DNA of 64,000 bases from Shewanella livingstonensis (GTDB lineage Bacteria > Pseudomonadota > Gammaproteobacteria > Enterobacterales > Shewanellaceae): assembly GCF_003855395.1 (NCBI RefSeq), contig NZ_CP034015.1, positions 4,350,001 to 4,414,000 on the forward strand, written 5' to 3'. A model generated the notes under the pieces. The model was not told the origin of the DNA and searched no databases. It was given only the letters and a program-made list of their open reading frames with translations. The number at the start of each line of letters is the position of its first letter. The stretch's first letter is position 1. Below are positions 21,235 through 28,853 of this stretch, piece after piece. The translations under genes were made by a program, and so were the position numbers.

Positions 21235-21723
21235 TTAATGATGGTGATGATGTTCTGCATGTTCATCATGCTGAGTCGCGGCTTGCTTTAGCACCGGAAG
21301 CTCAATCATAAGTTGCTGACCATCTTCAAAAATTAATTCTAAAGCCACTTTATCATCTATTACTAATGGCGCAGTTAATGACAATAACATCACATGTTCG
21401 CCAGTAGGCTGAAGGGTTAACGAACCGTGAGACGGTATAATAAACCCTTCGACTTGGCGCATTTTAACCATGCCATCTTCTTCTAAAATGGTATGCAACT
21501 GCGCTACTTTTGCCACACTCGTCTTCACTTCAACTAACTTAACATCGCTGTTGTTGTGATTTTCTAAGGTAAAATAAGCGGCAGTATTGGGCACACTCGC
21601 AGGCATAGCTCTAACATGTCCATCGACCAAAACCACGTTAGCACTGGCTGCGAATGATATCGATGATAACACTAAAAAGTTAAACAGATGTTTGAATATT
21701 ACTTTCAATGTCTTAAACTCCAT
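21235..21723 (-). CDS. Periplasmic copper chaperone, PCu(A)C family
   Basis: 162 residues from the ATG at 21723; a GTG four codons upstream is possible. The signal peptide ends near FAASA. The full copper-binding pattern H-x10-M-x21-H-x-M is present, starting at the His of AQLHT and ending GEHVM. The C-terminus adds a run of five histidines (HAEHHHHH), likely extra metal ligands. Family members deliver Cu(I) to cytochrome oxidase subunit II. No oxidase gene is adjacent. The gene heads a unit with DUF2333 and a TIGR04219 outer-membrane protein. Confidence 0.9.
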   Translation of the reverse strand: MEFKTLKVIFKHLFNFLVLSSISFAASANVVLVDGHVRAMPASVPNTAAYFTLENHNNSDVKLVEVKTSVAKVAQLHTILEEDGMVKMRQVEGFIIPSHGSLTLQPTGEHVMLLSLTAPLVIDDKVALELIFEDGQQLMIELPVLKQAATQHDEHAEHHHHH

Positions 21724-21758
21724 GTAATCCCACACGTGTTCACCACAGGAAGCTACGA

Positions 21759-22496
21759 ATGAGTCATATTCAGGTAAGAGATGATCAAGGCGTACGTATC
21801 ATCAGTTTTAATCGTCCAGAAAAGCGCAATGCCTTTAATCTAGAAATGTATCAGCAATTCACAGAATACCTGATCCAAGGTGAAGCCGACAATGATATTC
21901 GTGCCTTTCTGTTCCATGGTACCGAAAACTGTTTTACCTCTGGCAATGATATCGTCGATTTTCTGCAAAGTGGTGCGTTAGATGATAATCATCCAACCGT
22001 TAAATTCTTGTTTTGTTTATTAGATCTTAAAAAGCCTGTGGTTGCAGCGGTAACAGGAGCTGCAGTGGGAATAGGAACAACTTTACTGTTACATTGTGAC
22101 TTAGTGTATGCCGACGATAATGCTAAATTCCAAATGCCATTTGTCAATTTAGCGCTAGTACCAGAAGCAGCCTCAAGCATATTGTTACCCTTAATTGTTG
22201 GCCAACAAAAAGCGGCTGAACTGATTTTACTAGGCGAAGCCTTTGATGCTGAAACGGCTGAAAAATTAACCATTATTAATCGCGTGGTTGCCCAAGACGA
22301 GCTGATAAGCTTTAGTCTAACCCAGGCAAAAAAATTAGCAGCACTACCACCTTTATCTATGCAAGCATCAAAACGGCTTTTACGTCATAACCAGGCAGAA
22401 GTTAAAGCTCAGATGAAGTTAGAATTAGTTGAGTTTGCTGAACGCTTACAAAGTGACGAAGCAAAACAACGCTTCCAAGCTTTCTTAAAAAAATAA
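21759..22496 (+). CDS. Enoyl-CoA hydratase/isomerase family protein
   Basis: 245 residues, ATG six bases after AGGAAG. The crotonase fold is clear: NRPEKRNAFNLEMY near the N-terminus, FTSGNDIVDF around residue 62 (oxyanion hole, CoA binding) and AAVTGAAVGIGTTLLLHCDL at about 96-115. One of the two glutamates of classical hydratases is replaced in this region, so it may be an isomerase or another crotonase-family enzyme. Divergent from the copper chaperone gene; stands alone. Confidence 0.88.
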   Translation: MSHIQVRDDQGVRIISFNRPEKRNAFNLEMYQQFTEYLIQGEADNDIRAFLFHGTENCFTSGNDIVDFLQSGALDDNHPTVKFLFCLLDLKKPVVAAVTGAAVGIGTTLLLHCDLVYADDNAKFQMPFVNLALVPEAASSILLPLIVGQQKAAELILLGEAFDAETAEKLTIINRVVAQDELISFSLTQAKKLAALPPLSMQASKRLLRHNQAEVKAQMKLELVEFAERLQSDEAKQRFQAFLKK

Positions 22497-22520
22497 CCAC
22501 ATATTTCAATGTAACCTGTC

Positions 22521-22549
22521 TGCGGGGTAATCAAACTTCCCCCGCTTAT
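22521..22549 (+). terminator. Weak terminator after the crotonase-family gene
   Basis: GCGGGG and CCCCGC can pair around a ~10-nt loop. Only a short T stretch follows, so the call is tentative. Confidence 0.4.
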
Positions 22550-22566
22550 CCATTACTGGGCAAGCC

Positions 22567-22767
22567 TTAAAATCGAGATGTTTTTTGGCTCATCACCACA
22601 GCAATCACAAAGTACGCAAGTAAACTAATACTTGGATTGGTTAGCACTAATCCTACAGTCACAATACGAGTCCAAAGCAATGACCAGCCATATTGTTTCG
22701 CTAACTTCGCAGATACGCCACATGCAATTCGAGTTTCATCTTGTAATCTATTGATTAAACGGTTCAT
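22567..22767 (-). CDS. PspC-domain small membrane protein
   Basis: 66 residues, ATG behind a GAGAGGA ribosome-binding site. It is a PspC-domain protein: a short N-terminal stretch (RIACGVSAKLAKQYG) and one or two hydrophobic segments (about 25-60). PspC proteins sense or respond to envelope stress in the phage-shock system. No pspA, pspB or pspF is nearby, so this is a stand-alone copy. It is the last gene of a compact minus-strand set with two other small envelope proteins. Confidence 0.85.
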   Translation of the reverse strand: MNRLINRLQDETRIACGVSAKLAKQYGWSLLWTRIVTVGLVLTNPSISLLAYFVIAVVMSQKTSRF

Positions 22768-22817
22768 ATTATCCTCTCGTACTTAATAAGGTTTATTCTA
22801 AAAGCAATGAGTGAAGA

Positions 22818-22949
22818 TTAAGCTTGGTCATTAATGCTTGGCCAAAACAGCCAGCTGACTAACATCGCACACAATGCAAAACTGATAACTGGCAATAACA
22901 ATAACGACATTAATGGCAGCACCAAGCCTATATTCATCGCCCAATCCAT
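22818..22949 (-). CDS. Unrecognised 43-residue small membrane protein
   Basis: Short frame from ATG 22949 to TAA 22818, reading MDWAMNIGLVLPL at its start and FWPSINDQA at its end. The middle is one strongly hydrophobic segment of about 30 residues, so it is predicted to sit in the inner membrane. Its ATG overlaps the stop of the preceding gene (TAATG), the classic arrangement for translational coupling. I do not recognise a family. The coupling and the PspC gene 50 bp downstream argue that it is real. Confidence 0.65.
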   Translation of the reverse strand: MDWAMNIGLVLPLMSLLLLPVISFALCAMLVSWLFWPSINDQA

Positions 22950-23254
22950 TACTTATTCTCGGCAGCTACAGCGGTACTCACTTGTGGTTGTTCAAAGCTA
23001 GCAAACTCTAAAGCTGAATTAATTTCAAAAACTTGTTGTGCTATTTGAGTTTGCAACGACAGCATTAACTCTTGCTTTACATTTGAAATCATCTCTTGGC
23101 TCGCTTGCGTCATATTCTGTTCTAGCGCAGCGACTGTATTAGAGATTGAAATTTCATCTGCTTGTGCCGAAACACTGGCGGTAACCAATAATGCTGCTGC
23201 AATTGATAGTTGAACACTACGGCGAATCACGTTGGTTGAAGTTAATGTAGACAT
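22949..23254 (-). CDS. Small exported protein of unknown function
   Basis: 101 residues from the ATG at 23254, chosen because AAAGGA lies about 8 bp upstream; a longer in-frame start at 23287 is less likely. A signal peptide runs to about SVSAQADE. The mature part (about 70 residues) looks like one long amphipathic helix with many Gln, Glu and Ser (NTVAALEQNMTQASQEMI). It could be a coiled coil. No family recognised. It is the first gene of the three-gene unit ending with PspC. Confidence 0.7.
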   Translation of the reverse strand: MSTLTSTNVIRRSVQLSIAAALLVTASVSAQADEISISNTVAALEQNMTQASQEMISNVKQELMLSLQTQIAQQVFEINSALEFASFEQPQVSTAVAAENK

Positions 23255-23652
23255 AATGGCATCCTTTCTTGTGTTGGTTAATGGCAACTAAACACCCGTC
23301 TAGTTGATTACACCATAGGTATTACAAGCTGCGTGCCAACTTTAAAAAATAACCATAACCACTTAATTTGTAGACTAAATAAATTAACTATAGTTTATGT
23401 GGCTGAACTAAAAACACGTTCAAAAAACCAACAGGTAGTAAAATTAACCATATAGTTAGTGAAAATGACCAGTGATTTTCATAAGTAATTAAGAAAGGCT
23501 AAAAGTCGTCATAAATAACCCAATATCAGCGCAACACTGAGATGCTACAACACAACAAGAGCTTAAATAAGTGACTGGATTAGTGGTTGAATTAGCGGCG
23601 AGATTAATGGTTGGTGAGTGAGACGTGAGGTCTAATCGTCACGCTGAAAGAG

Positions 23653-23687
23653 TTAATAATTGAGATAATGGGTGAGTCAATTATTAA
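23653..23687. repeat. 11-bp inverted repeat, intergenic
   Basis: TTAATAATTGA and its perfect complement TCAATTATTAA, separated by 13 bases. No T-run follows, so it is not an obvious terminator. It may be an operator or an RNA structure. Confidence 0.5.
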
Positions 23688-23804
23688 GAAAATATCAGAA
23701 AAAGTGACTAGGTCTTATCATAGGTAATTGTATTAGCCACTACTGTCTAGCGTCTAGCAGGCTTTATGGATTCTTGAGTTGATTTTACAAGGGAGTCAAA
23801 ATCA

Positions 23805-23832
23805 AAAAACGCCTAATAAAAGGCGCTTTTTA
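23805..23832 (-). terminator. Terminator after dusA
   Basis: CGCCT/AGGCG stem with a six-base loop flanked by A-run and T-run. It lies 122 bp past the dusA stop and could work in both directions. Confidence 0.6.
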
Positions 23833-23953
23833 TAGGCTAACAGCGGTTTCAACATGACCGTCTGAGCGTTTATTTCACAACGTTTCCTATTGAAATACCT
23901 CGCGGCATAACCACCTGATATAACCTCTGTATATAACCTATTAATAGAAAGAA

Positions 23954-25003
23954 TTATATCAAAGTAGATTCGTCACTGGCCAGTGCTTCGGCATCAACAA
24001 ACTCAGCGGCTTTAAGCACCACCCCAATATCAGCATTAGCCTTATGGGCATTCTCGCTTAAATGACGACGCCAGCCACGTGAACCTGGTAAACCTTGGAA
24101 TAAACCAATCATATGGCGGGTAATGTGATTTAAACGACCGCCTTGAGCTAAATGAGCCTCAATATACGGCAACATTTGCTCAATAACTTGCTGACGTGTA
24201 ATCACCGCGGTATCGAGTCCACACAACTGCTGATCCACTTGCGCTAATATATAAGGGTTTTGATAAGCTTCACGCCCCACCATCACGCCATCTAGCTGGG
24301 CTAAATGCAGTTTAGATTCTTCAAGGGTTTTAATGCCACCGTTAATGCTAATGTTCAAGTGTGGATAATCACGCTTTAACTGGTAAACCCGATCATAATC
24401 TAACGGCGGGATCTCACGGTTTTCTTTCGGACTTAACCCTTGTAACCAGGCTTTACGCGCATGAATCGTAAATGCACTACAGCCCTGGGCGCTCACTGTT
24501 TCAATAAAATCCGTTAAAAACTGATAACTGTCTTGCTCGTCAATCCCAATACGGGTTTTTACCGTGATCGGAATATCAGTTACCTGCTTCATCGCATCAA
24601 CACATTGCGCAACCAGCGCAGGTTCTGCCATTAAACATGCACCAAAGCGACCATTCTGCACTCTATCAGACGGGCACCCTACATTGAGGTTCACTTCATC
24701 ATAACCGCGCTCAGCAGCTAATTTTGCACACGCCGCTAAATCAACCGAATTAGAACCCCCTAGCTGTAACGCCACAGGATGTTCTTGCTCGTTATAAGCT
24801 AAATAATCGCCCTTACCTTGCAATATGGCGCCCGTGGTAATCATCTCGGTATATAACAAGGCCTTACTCGACATAAGGCGTGCAAAATAACGATAGTGGC
24901 GATCTGTCCAATCCAGCATAGGCGCTATGGAAAAGGTGCGATCAAGCGCATCTGTTGGTATGACTAGCTTTGGCGTTGTATTCACTGAATTCTTTATACT
25001 CAT
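23954..25003 (-). CDS. dusA: tRNA-dihydrouridine(20/20a) synthase
   Basis: 349 residues, somewhat long at the N-terminus. DusA reduces U20/U20a in the D-loop of tRNAs with FMN and NADPH. Visible motifs are [16 protein letters not shown] (residues 26-41), [24 protein letters not shown] with the catalytic cysteine in [16 protein letters not shown] and INGGI for FMN phosphate binding. The 5' end of dusA is a known integration target for genomic islands and prophages; here the gene is intact and no island is attached. Confidence 0.96.
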   Translation of the reverse strand: MSIKNSVNTTPKLVIPTDALDRTFSIAPMLDWTDRHYRYFARLMSSKALLYTEMITTGAILQGKGDYLAYNEQEHPVALQLGGSNSVDLAACAKLAAERGYDEVNLNVGCPSDRVQNGRFGACLMAEPALVAQCVDAMKQVTDIPITVKTRIGIDEQDSYQFLTDFIETVSAQGCSAFTIHARKAWLQGLSPKENREIPPLDYDRVYQLKRDYPHLNISINGGIKTLEESKLHLAQLDGVMVGREAYQNPYILAQVDQQLCGLDTAVITRQQVIEQMLPYIEAHLAQGGRLNHITRHMIGLFQGLPGSRGWRRHLSENAHKANADIGVVLKAAEFVDAEALASDESTLI

Positions 25004-25487
25004 AATCTAGGTTAATAGTGCACGTTGCTAACGGCTTTTAACGATTAGTTACTTTGTTAAGGCGACTAAAAAATAGGATGTGCTAATCGAATGGCTGACT
25101 CAACATAAATACAATCGTGGTCCACGATTGTATTCCATAACAAAGCATCATCAAAAAGATGTAATATTATAACGTGAATTGGAGTTATTTGCAGATTCTC
25201 GAGGTTGAATATCAAATCTTTAAGTTTAGTTAACATGTATTAAGACCATTCATTGGCTTGAGGCTTGTTACACTAAACCTATCTAAAAATTGTTTTTGTA
25301 ACTGATGTCTCTTTCAATTTCGTTTTTGTGTTCTAAGCTTGAGTCAGTATTCCACTTTGCTGATATAATCAGCAACTATGATGGTTTATGACGATTGGGT
25401 CGTGTAACGTAATGCACTCTATTCTCTATCTATAGCCCCATCTGTACGCTATCACTACTTTTTAAATCTACAAGGACCGCTTAGCCT
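25004..25487. other. Divergent dusA/cheX intergenic region
   Basis: 484 bp with no gene seen. It contains a perfect dyad at 25111-25131. The cheX ribosome-binding site (AAGGA) lies about 11 bp before the ATG. Confidence 0.55.
25111..25131. promoter_or_regulatory. Perfect 10-bp dyad, operator-like
   Basis: ACAATCGTGG, one centre base, then CCACGATTGT. It lies 108 bp upstream of the dusA start. There is no T-run, so a protein-binding site is more likely than a terminator. The binder is unknown. Confidence 0.45.
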
Positions 25488-25964
25488 ATGAACGTTGAAT
25501 TCATTAACCCATTTCTTGTTTCTTTGATCAATGTTATCTCAACCATGGCAACAATGGATTTAGAACCTGGTAAACCGCAACTGAAAAACCATGACCTTGC
25601 TAAAGGTGATGTGTCTGGTTTGATTGGTATGGTGGGCCCTAAAACCCGCGGGTCGCTCTCTATTACTTTCGAAAAAACCTTAATTCTTGAAATTATGCAT
25701 AAAATGCTAGGCGAAAACCCTGGCATTATTAATGACGAAGTTACTGATTTAGTTGGTGAAATCACCAACATGGTGACAGGGGGTGCTAAAAATATACTCA
25801 GTGAAAAAGGCTATGATTTTGATATGGCGACGCCAGCAGTGGTGTCGGGTAAAAATCATACCATTTCTCATAAAGCGCGTGGTAAAAAAATCATGATGCC
25901 TTTTACCCATGAATTCGGTAATGCTTTTATTGAGATTTGTTTTGAGGATGTAAAATCGGTTTAA
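25488..25964 (+). CDS. cheX: CheX-family chemotaxis phosphatase-like protein
   Basis: 158 residues with no signal peptide or membrane segment. It belongs to the CheC/CheX/FliY phosphatase fold. The catalytic Glu-x2-Asn pattern is seen in GEITNMVTGGAKN (about residue 86). CheX proteins dephosphorylate CheY-P or similar response regulators. It stands alone, away from any chemotaxis cluster in this window. Single-domain CheX proteins are common in Shewanella and Vibrio. Its partner regulator cannot be told from context. Confidence 0.85.
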   Translation: MNVEFINPFLVSLINVISTMATMDLEPGKPQLKNHDLAKGDVSGLIGMVGPKTRGSLSITFEKTLILEIMHKMLGENPGIINDEVTDLVGEITNMVTGGAKNILSEKGYDFDMATPAVVSGKNHTISHKARGKKIMMPFTHEFGNAFIEICFEDVKSV

Positions 25965-26026
25965 TGGCTGTCACTAGTAGCTTAAAATAGCCCCGGCTAA
26001 AACACTGTTAAACAGCTATAAACTAA

Positions 26027-26058
26027 AATGCCCAAGACGCAACTGCATATTGGGCATT
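26027..26058 (-). terminator. Terminator after alr
   Basis: AATGCCCAA and TTGGGCATT form a 9-bp stem. Read leftward it is followed by TTTTAGTTT, and it ends 21 bp past the alr stop. Confidence 0.65.
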
Positions 26059-26078
26059 ACATAAAAATCGTTGAGCCG

Positions 26079-27170
26079 CTAGTCAAGTAGCTCCACCACC
26101 ACTCGTGGGGTTAATTTAGTCACTAATTCATAAGCAATAGTGCCAATATGCTCGGCTACTTCTTCAACCGCAAGCGTTTTACCCCACAGTTGTACGTTGT
26201 CGCCAACACGGTCTTGTGCATCGGCGCCTAAATCAACTGTTAACATATCCATCGACACACGACCCACTATTGGCACTCGACGGCCATTAATCCACACTGG
26301 TGTGCCTTCTGGTGCATTACGGGGATAACCATCGCCGTAACCCATTGCTACCACACCTAAACGAGTGTCTTGTTTAGCGGTCCATAATGCACCGTATCCA
26401 ACGCTATCGCCCGCTTTATGCTCACGTACAGCGATTAGATTAGACACCAATTCCATTGCTGGTATCAGTTTATGATTAACGCCTTTATCGCCAACAACTG
26501 GAGATACACCATAGAGCGCAATGCCGGGTCTTATCCAATCAGCTTGGCTTGTTGGCCAAAATAATGTTCCTGCTGAGTTTGCTAAGGTGCGATCACCTTC
26601 TAAGCCGCTAATCAATTTATCAAAGGCATTCATTTGCATTTGAGTCATCTTATTACCAGGTTCATCTGCACAGGCAAAATGGGTCATTAAATGGATTGGC
26701 TTTGCCACTTGCGGACAAGCCAATAAACGCTGATAGATGGCGTCAAACTGCTCTAAACTAAAGCCGAGACGATGCATACCGGTATCGATTTTCATCCACA
26801 CGGTAACAGGCTTATCTAAGGTGATCGTTTCAAGCATCTGCAATTGCGATTCATGGTGCACCGCAGTATCGATATTATGAGTCACTAATAGGGGTAAATC
26901 GGACTGACGGAAGAAACCTTCTAATAATAAAAGCTTACCTTTTACCCCGCCTTCTCTGAGCTGCAATGCTTCTTCAAGTCTTGCTAAACCAAAACCATCC
27001 GCACCGCCACTATATTTGCCGACACTTTCAGCAACATTTAATAAGCCATGGCCATAACCATTGGCTTTAACCACTGCCATAATTTTGCTATTTGGCGCAA
27101 TAAGGCGCATTTGTGCTAGGTTACTTTGTAGTGCGTAACGACTGATTTCTGCACGAGGAAAAGGTTTCAA
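26079..27170 (-). CDS. alr: Alanine racemase
   Basis: 363 residues with a TTG start seven bases after AAGG. The enzyme makes D-alanine for peptidoglycan with pyridoxal phosphate. The PLP lysine is in [11 protein letters not shown] (about residue 34). The [11 protein letters not shown] and [11 protein letters not shown] segments, including the second catalytic tyrosine region, are intact. It lies downstream of dnaB on the same strand with a 146-bp gap, the dnaB-alr order seen in many gammaproteobacteria. Confidence 0.96.
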   Translation of the reverse strand: MKPFPRAEISRYALQSNLAQMRLIAPNSKIMAVVKANGYGHGLLNVAESVGKYSGGADGFGLARLEEALQLREGGVKGKLLLLEGFFRQSDLPLLVTHNIDTAVHHESQLQMLETITLDKPVTVWMKIDTGMHRLGFSLEQFDAIYQRLLACPQVAKPIHLMTHFACADEPGNKMTQMQMNAFDKLISGLEGDRTLANSAGTLFWPTSQADWIRPGIALYGVSPVVGDKGVNHKLIPAMELVSNLIAVREHKAGDSVGYGALWTAKQDTRLGVVAMGYGDGYPRNAPEGTPVWINGRRVPIVGRVSMDMLTVDLGADAQDRVGDNVQLWGKTLAVEEVAEHIGTIAYELVTKLTPRVVVELLD

Positions 27171-27316
27171 TAGGTTGCCTTAATTAAACAATAAATAACA
27201 TGCCACATCTTGCTGCCTGGTGGGCGGTTAACGTTTTAAAACGCCACCTCACAGACAGAGATAGGCTAATATCATAAATAACGATACTAAAAAAACAAAT
27301 ATAATGTAATCAATGA

Positions 27317-28723
27317 TTAATCTTCTTCAAATTGCGGGCCAGCGTAATTATCAAAACGTGAGAATTGGCCTTGGAATACCAGACGAATACGCCCAATAGG
27401 TCCGTTACGCTGTTTACCAATAATAATCTCAGCGGTGCCTTTATCTTCAGAGTTATCGTTATACACTTCGTCGCGATAGATAAACATAATCAAATCGGCA
27501 TCTTGCTCAATCGCCCCCGATTCACGTAAGTCTGAGTTGATAGGACGTTTATCGGCACGTTGCTCTAGCGAGCGGTTGAGCTGTGACAATGCAATAACGG
27601 GGACTTCTAATTCTTTGGCTAAGGCTTTTAATGAGCGAGAAATTTCTGAAATCTCTAAGGTACGATTCTCTTTTAACGACGGCACCTGCATTAATTGCAG
27701 GTAATCAATCATAATCATAGACAAACCACCATGCTCGCGCGCAATACGTCTGGCACGACTGCGCACTTCCGTTGGGGTTAACCCTGAGCCATCATCGATG
27801 TACATTTTACCCTGTTCAAGCATAATGCCCATTGTTGATGATACGCGCGCCCAATCTTCATCATCTAATTGACCAGTTCGAATTTTAGTTTGATCCACTC
27901 GACCAAGCGAAGCTAACATACGCATCATAATCTGTTCTGAGGGCATCTCAAGACTAAAAATAAGCACAGGCTTATCTTCATTCATCGCTGCTTGTTCACA
28001 CAAATTCATGGCAAAGGTCGTTTTACCCATAGAAGGACGGGCGGCGACAATAATTAGGTCGCCAGACTGAAACCCTGCAGTCATTTTATCTAAATCATTA
28101 AAACCACTTGAGACACCCGTAACCCCGTTATGCGGATTATTATAGAGCTGCTCAATCTTATCGACGGTTTTTTCAAGAATGCTTTTAATGTTTTCTGGGC
28201 CTTCATTGGCATTGGTGCGCATTTCAGCGATTTTAAATACTTTGGTTTCGGCTAAATCTAATAATGCACTAGAGTCTCTACCTTCAGGGTTGTAGCCTGC
28301 ATCGGCAATTTCATGAGCAACTGCAATCATGTCGCGCACTACAGCACGTTCACGCACAATATCAGCATAAGATAAAATGTTACCGGCACTCGGAGTGTTT
28401 TTAGCAATTTCACCTAAGTAAGCAAAGCCACCGGCATCATCTAACTGATCTTCAATTTCGAGTTGTTCTGATACGGTAATCAAATCTAGCGGTTGGCCTG
28501 ATTCCATTAAACGCTGCATAGCCGTAAAAATCATTCGATGAGAACGAGAATAAAAATCTTCTGGCACAACCGCTTCAGAAACACGATCCCACGCTTCAGC
28601 ATCTAGCATCAATCCACCTAAAACGGATTGTTCTGCTTCAATAGAGTGAGGAGGCAATTTTAATGCATTAACTTCTACATCTCTCTGCCTGTTTCTTGCT
28701 TTAAAGGCACCTTGCTGTGACAT
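27317..28723 (-). CDS. dnaB: Replicative DNA helicase
   Basis: 468 residues from the ATG at 28723, which follows GGGAG; a slightly longer frame upstream is unlikely. DnaB is the hexameric 5'-3' helicase of the replication fork. The N-terminal domain (PPHSIEAEQSVLGGLM) binds primase. The RecA-like domain has the Walker A AARPSMGKTTFA, SLEMPSEQI and the DNA-binding LSQLNRSLE segment. No intein is present. It is divergent from the S46 peptidase gene. Confidence 0.97.
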   Translation of the reverse strand: MSQQGAFKARNRQRDVEVNALKLPPHSIEAEQSVLGGLMLDAEAWDRVSEAVVPEDFYSRSHRMIFTAMQRLMESGQPLDLITVSEQLEIEDQLDDAGGFAYLGEIAKNTPSAGNILSYADIVRERAVVRDMIAVAHEIADAGYNPEGRDSSALLDLAETKVFKIAEMRTNANEGPENIKSILEKTVDKIEQLYNNPHNGVTGVSSGFNDLDKMTAGFQSGDLIIVAARPSMGKTTFAMNLCEQAAMNEDKPVLIFSLEMPSEQIMMRMLASLGRVDQTKIRTGQLDDEDWARVSSTMGIMLEQGKMYIDDGSGLTPTEVRSRARRIAREHGGLSMIMIDYLQLMQVPSLKENRTLEISEISRSLKALAKELEVPVIALSQLNRSLEQRADKRPINSDLRESGAIEQDADLIMFIYRDEVYNDNSEDKGTAEIIIGKQRNGPIGRIRLVFQGQFSRFDNYAGPQFEED

Positions 28724-28853
28724 TAACACTCCCAATTTACAACGACTTTATAAAATATGGTATAACACCGTGGTCAAGCTTAATTTGCAGTCATTACGAA
28801 TCAAAATGACAGCTCCGTCAAACGAAAATAACAAAATAATTTAAGGAAAATAC

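Larger units (their letters stand above)
23255..23953. other. Intergenic region, ~700 bp, upstream of the PspC unit
   Basis: No coding frame that I can support. It holds a long hairpin at 23653-23687 and a dusA terminator near 23805-23832. The sequence near 23575-23635 contains loosely repeated GATTA/TGGTTG words. The promoter of the small envelope operon should lie at 23255-23450. Confidence 0.55.
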
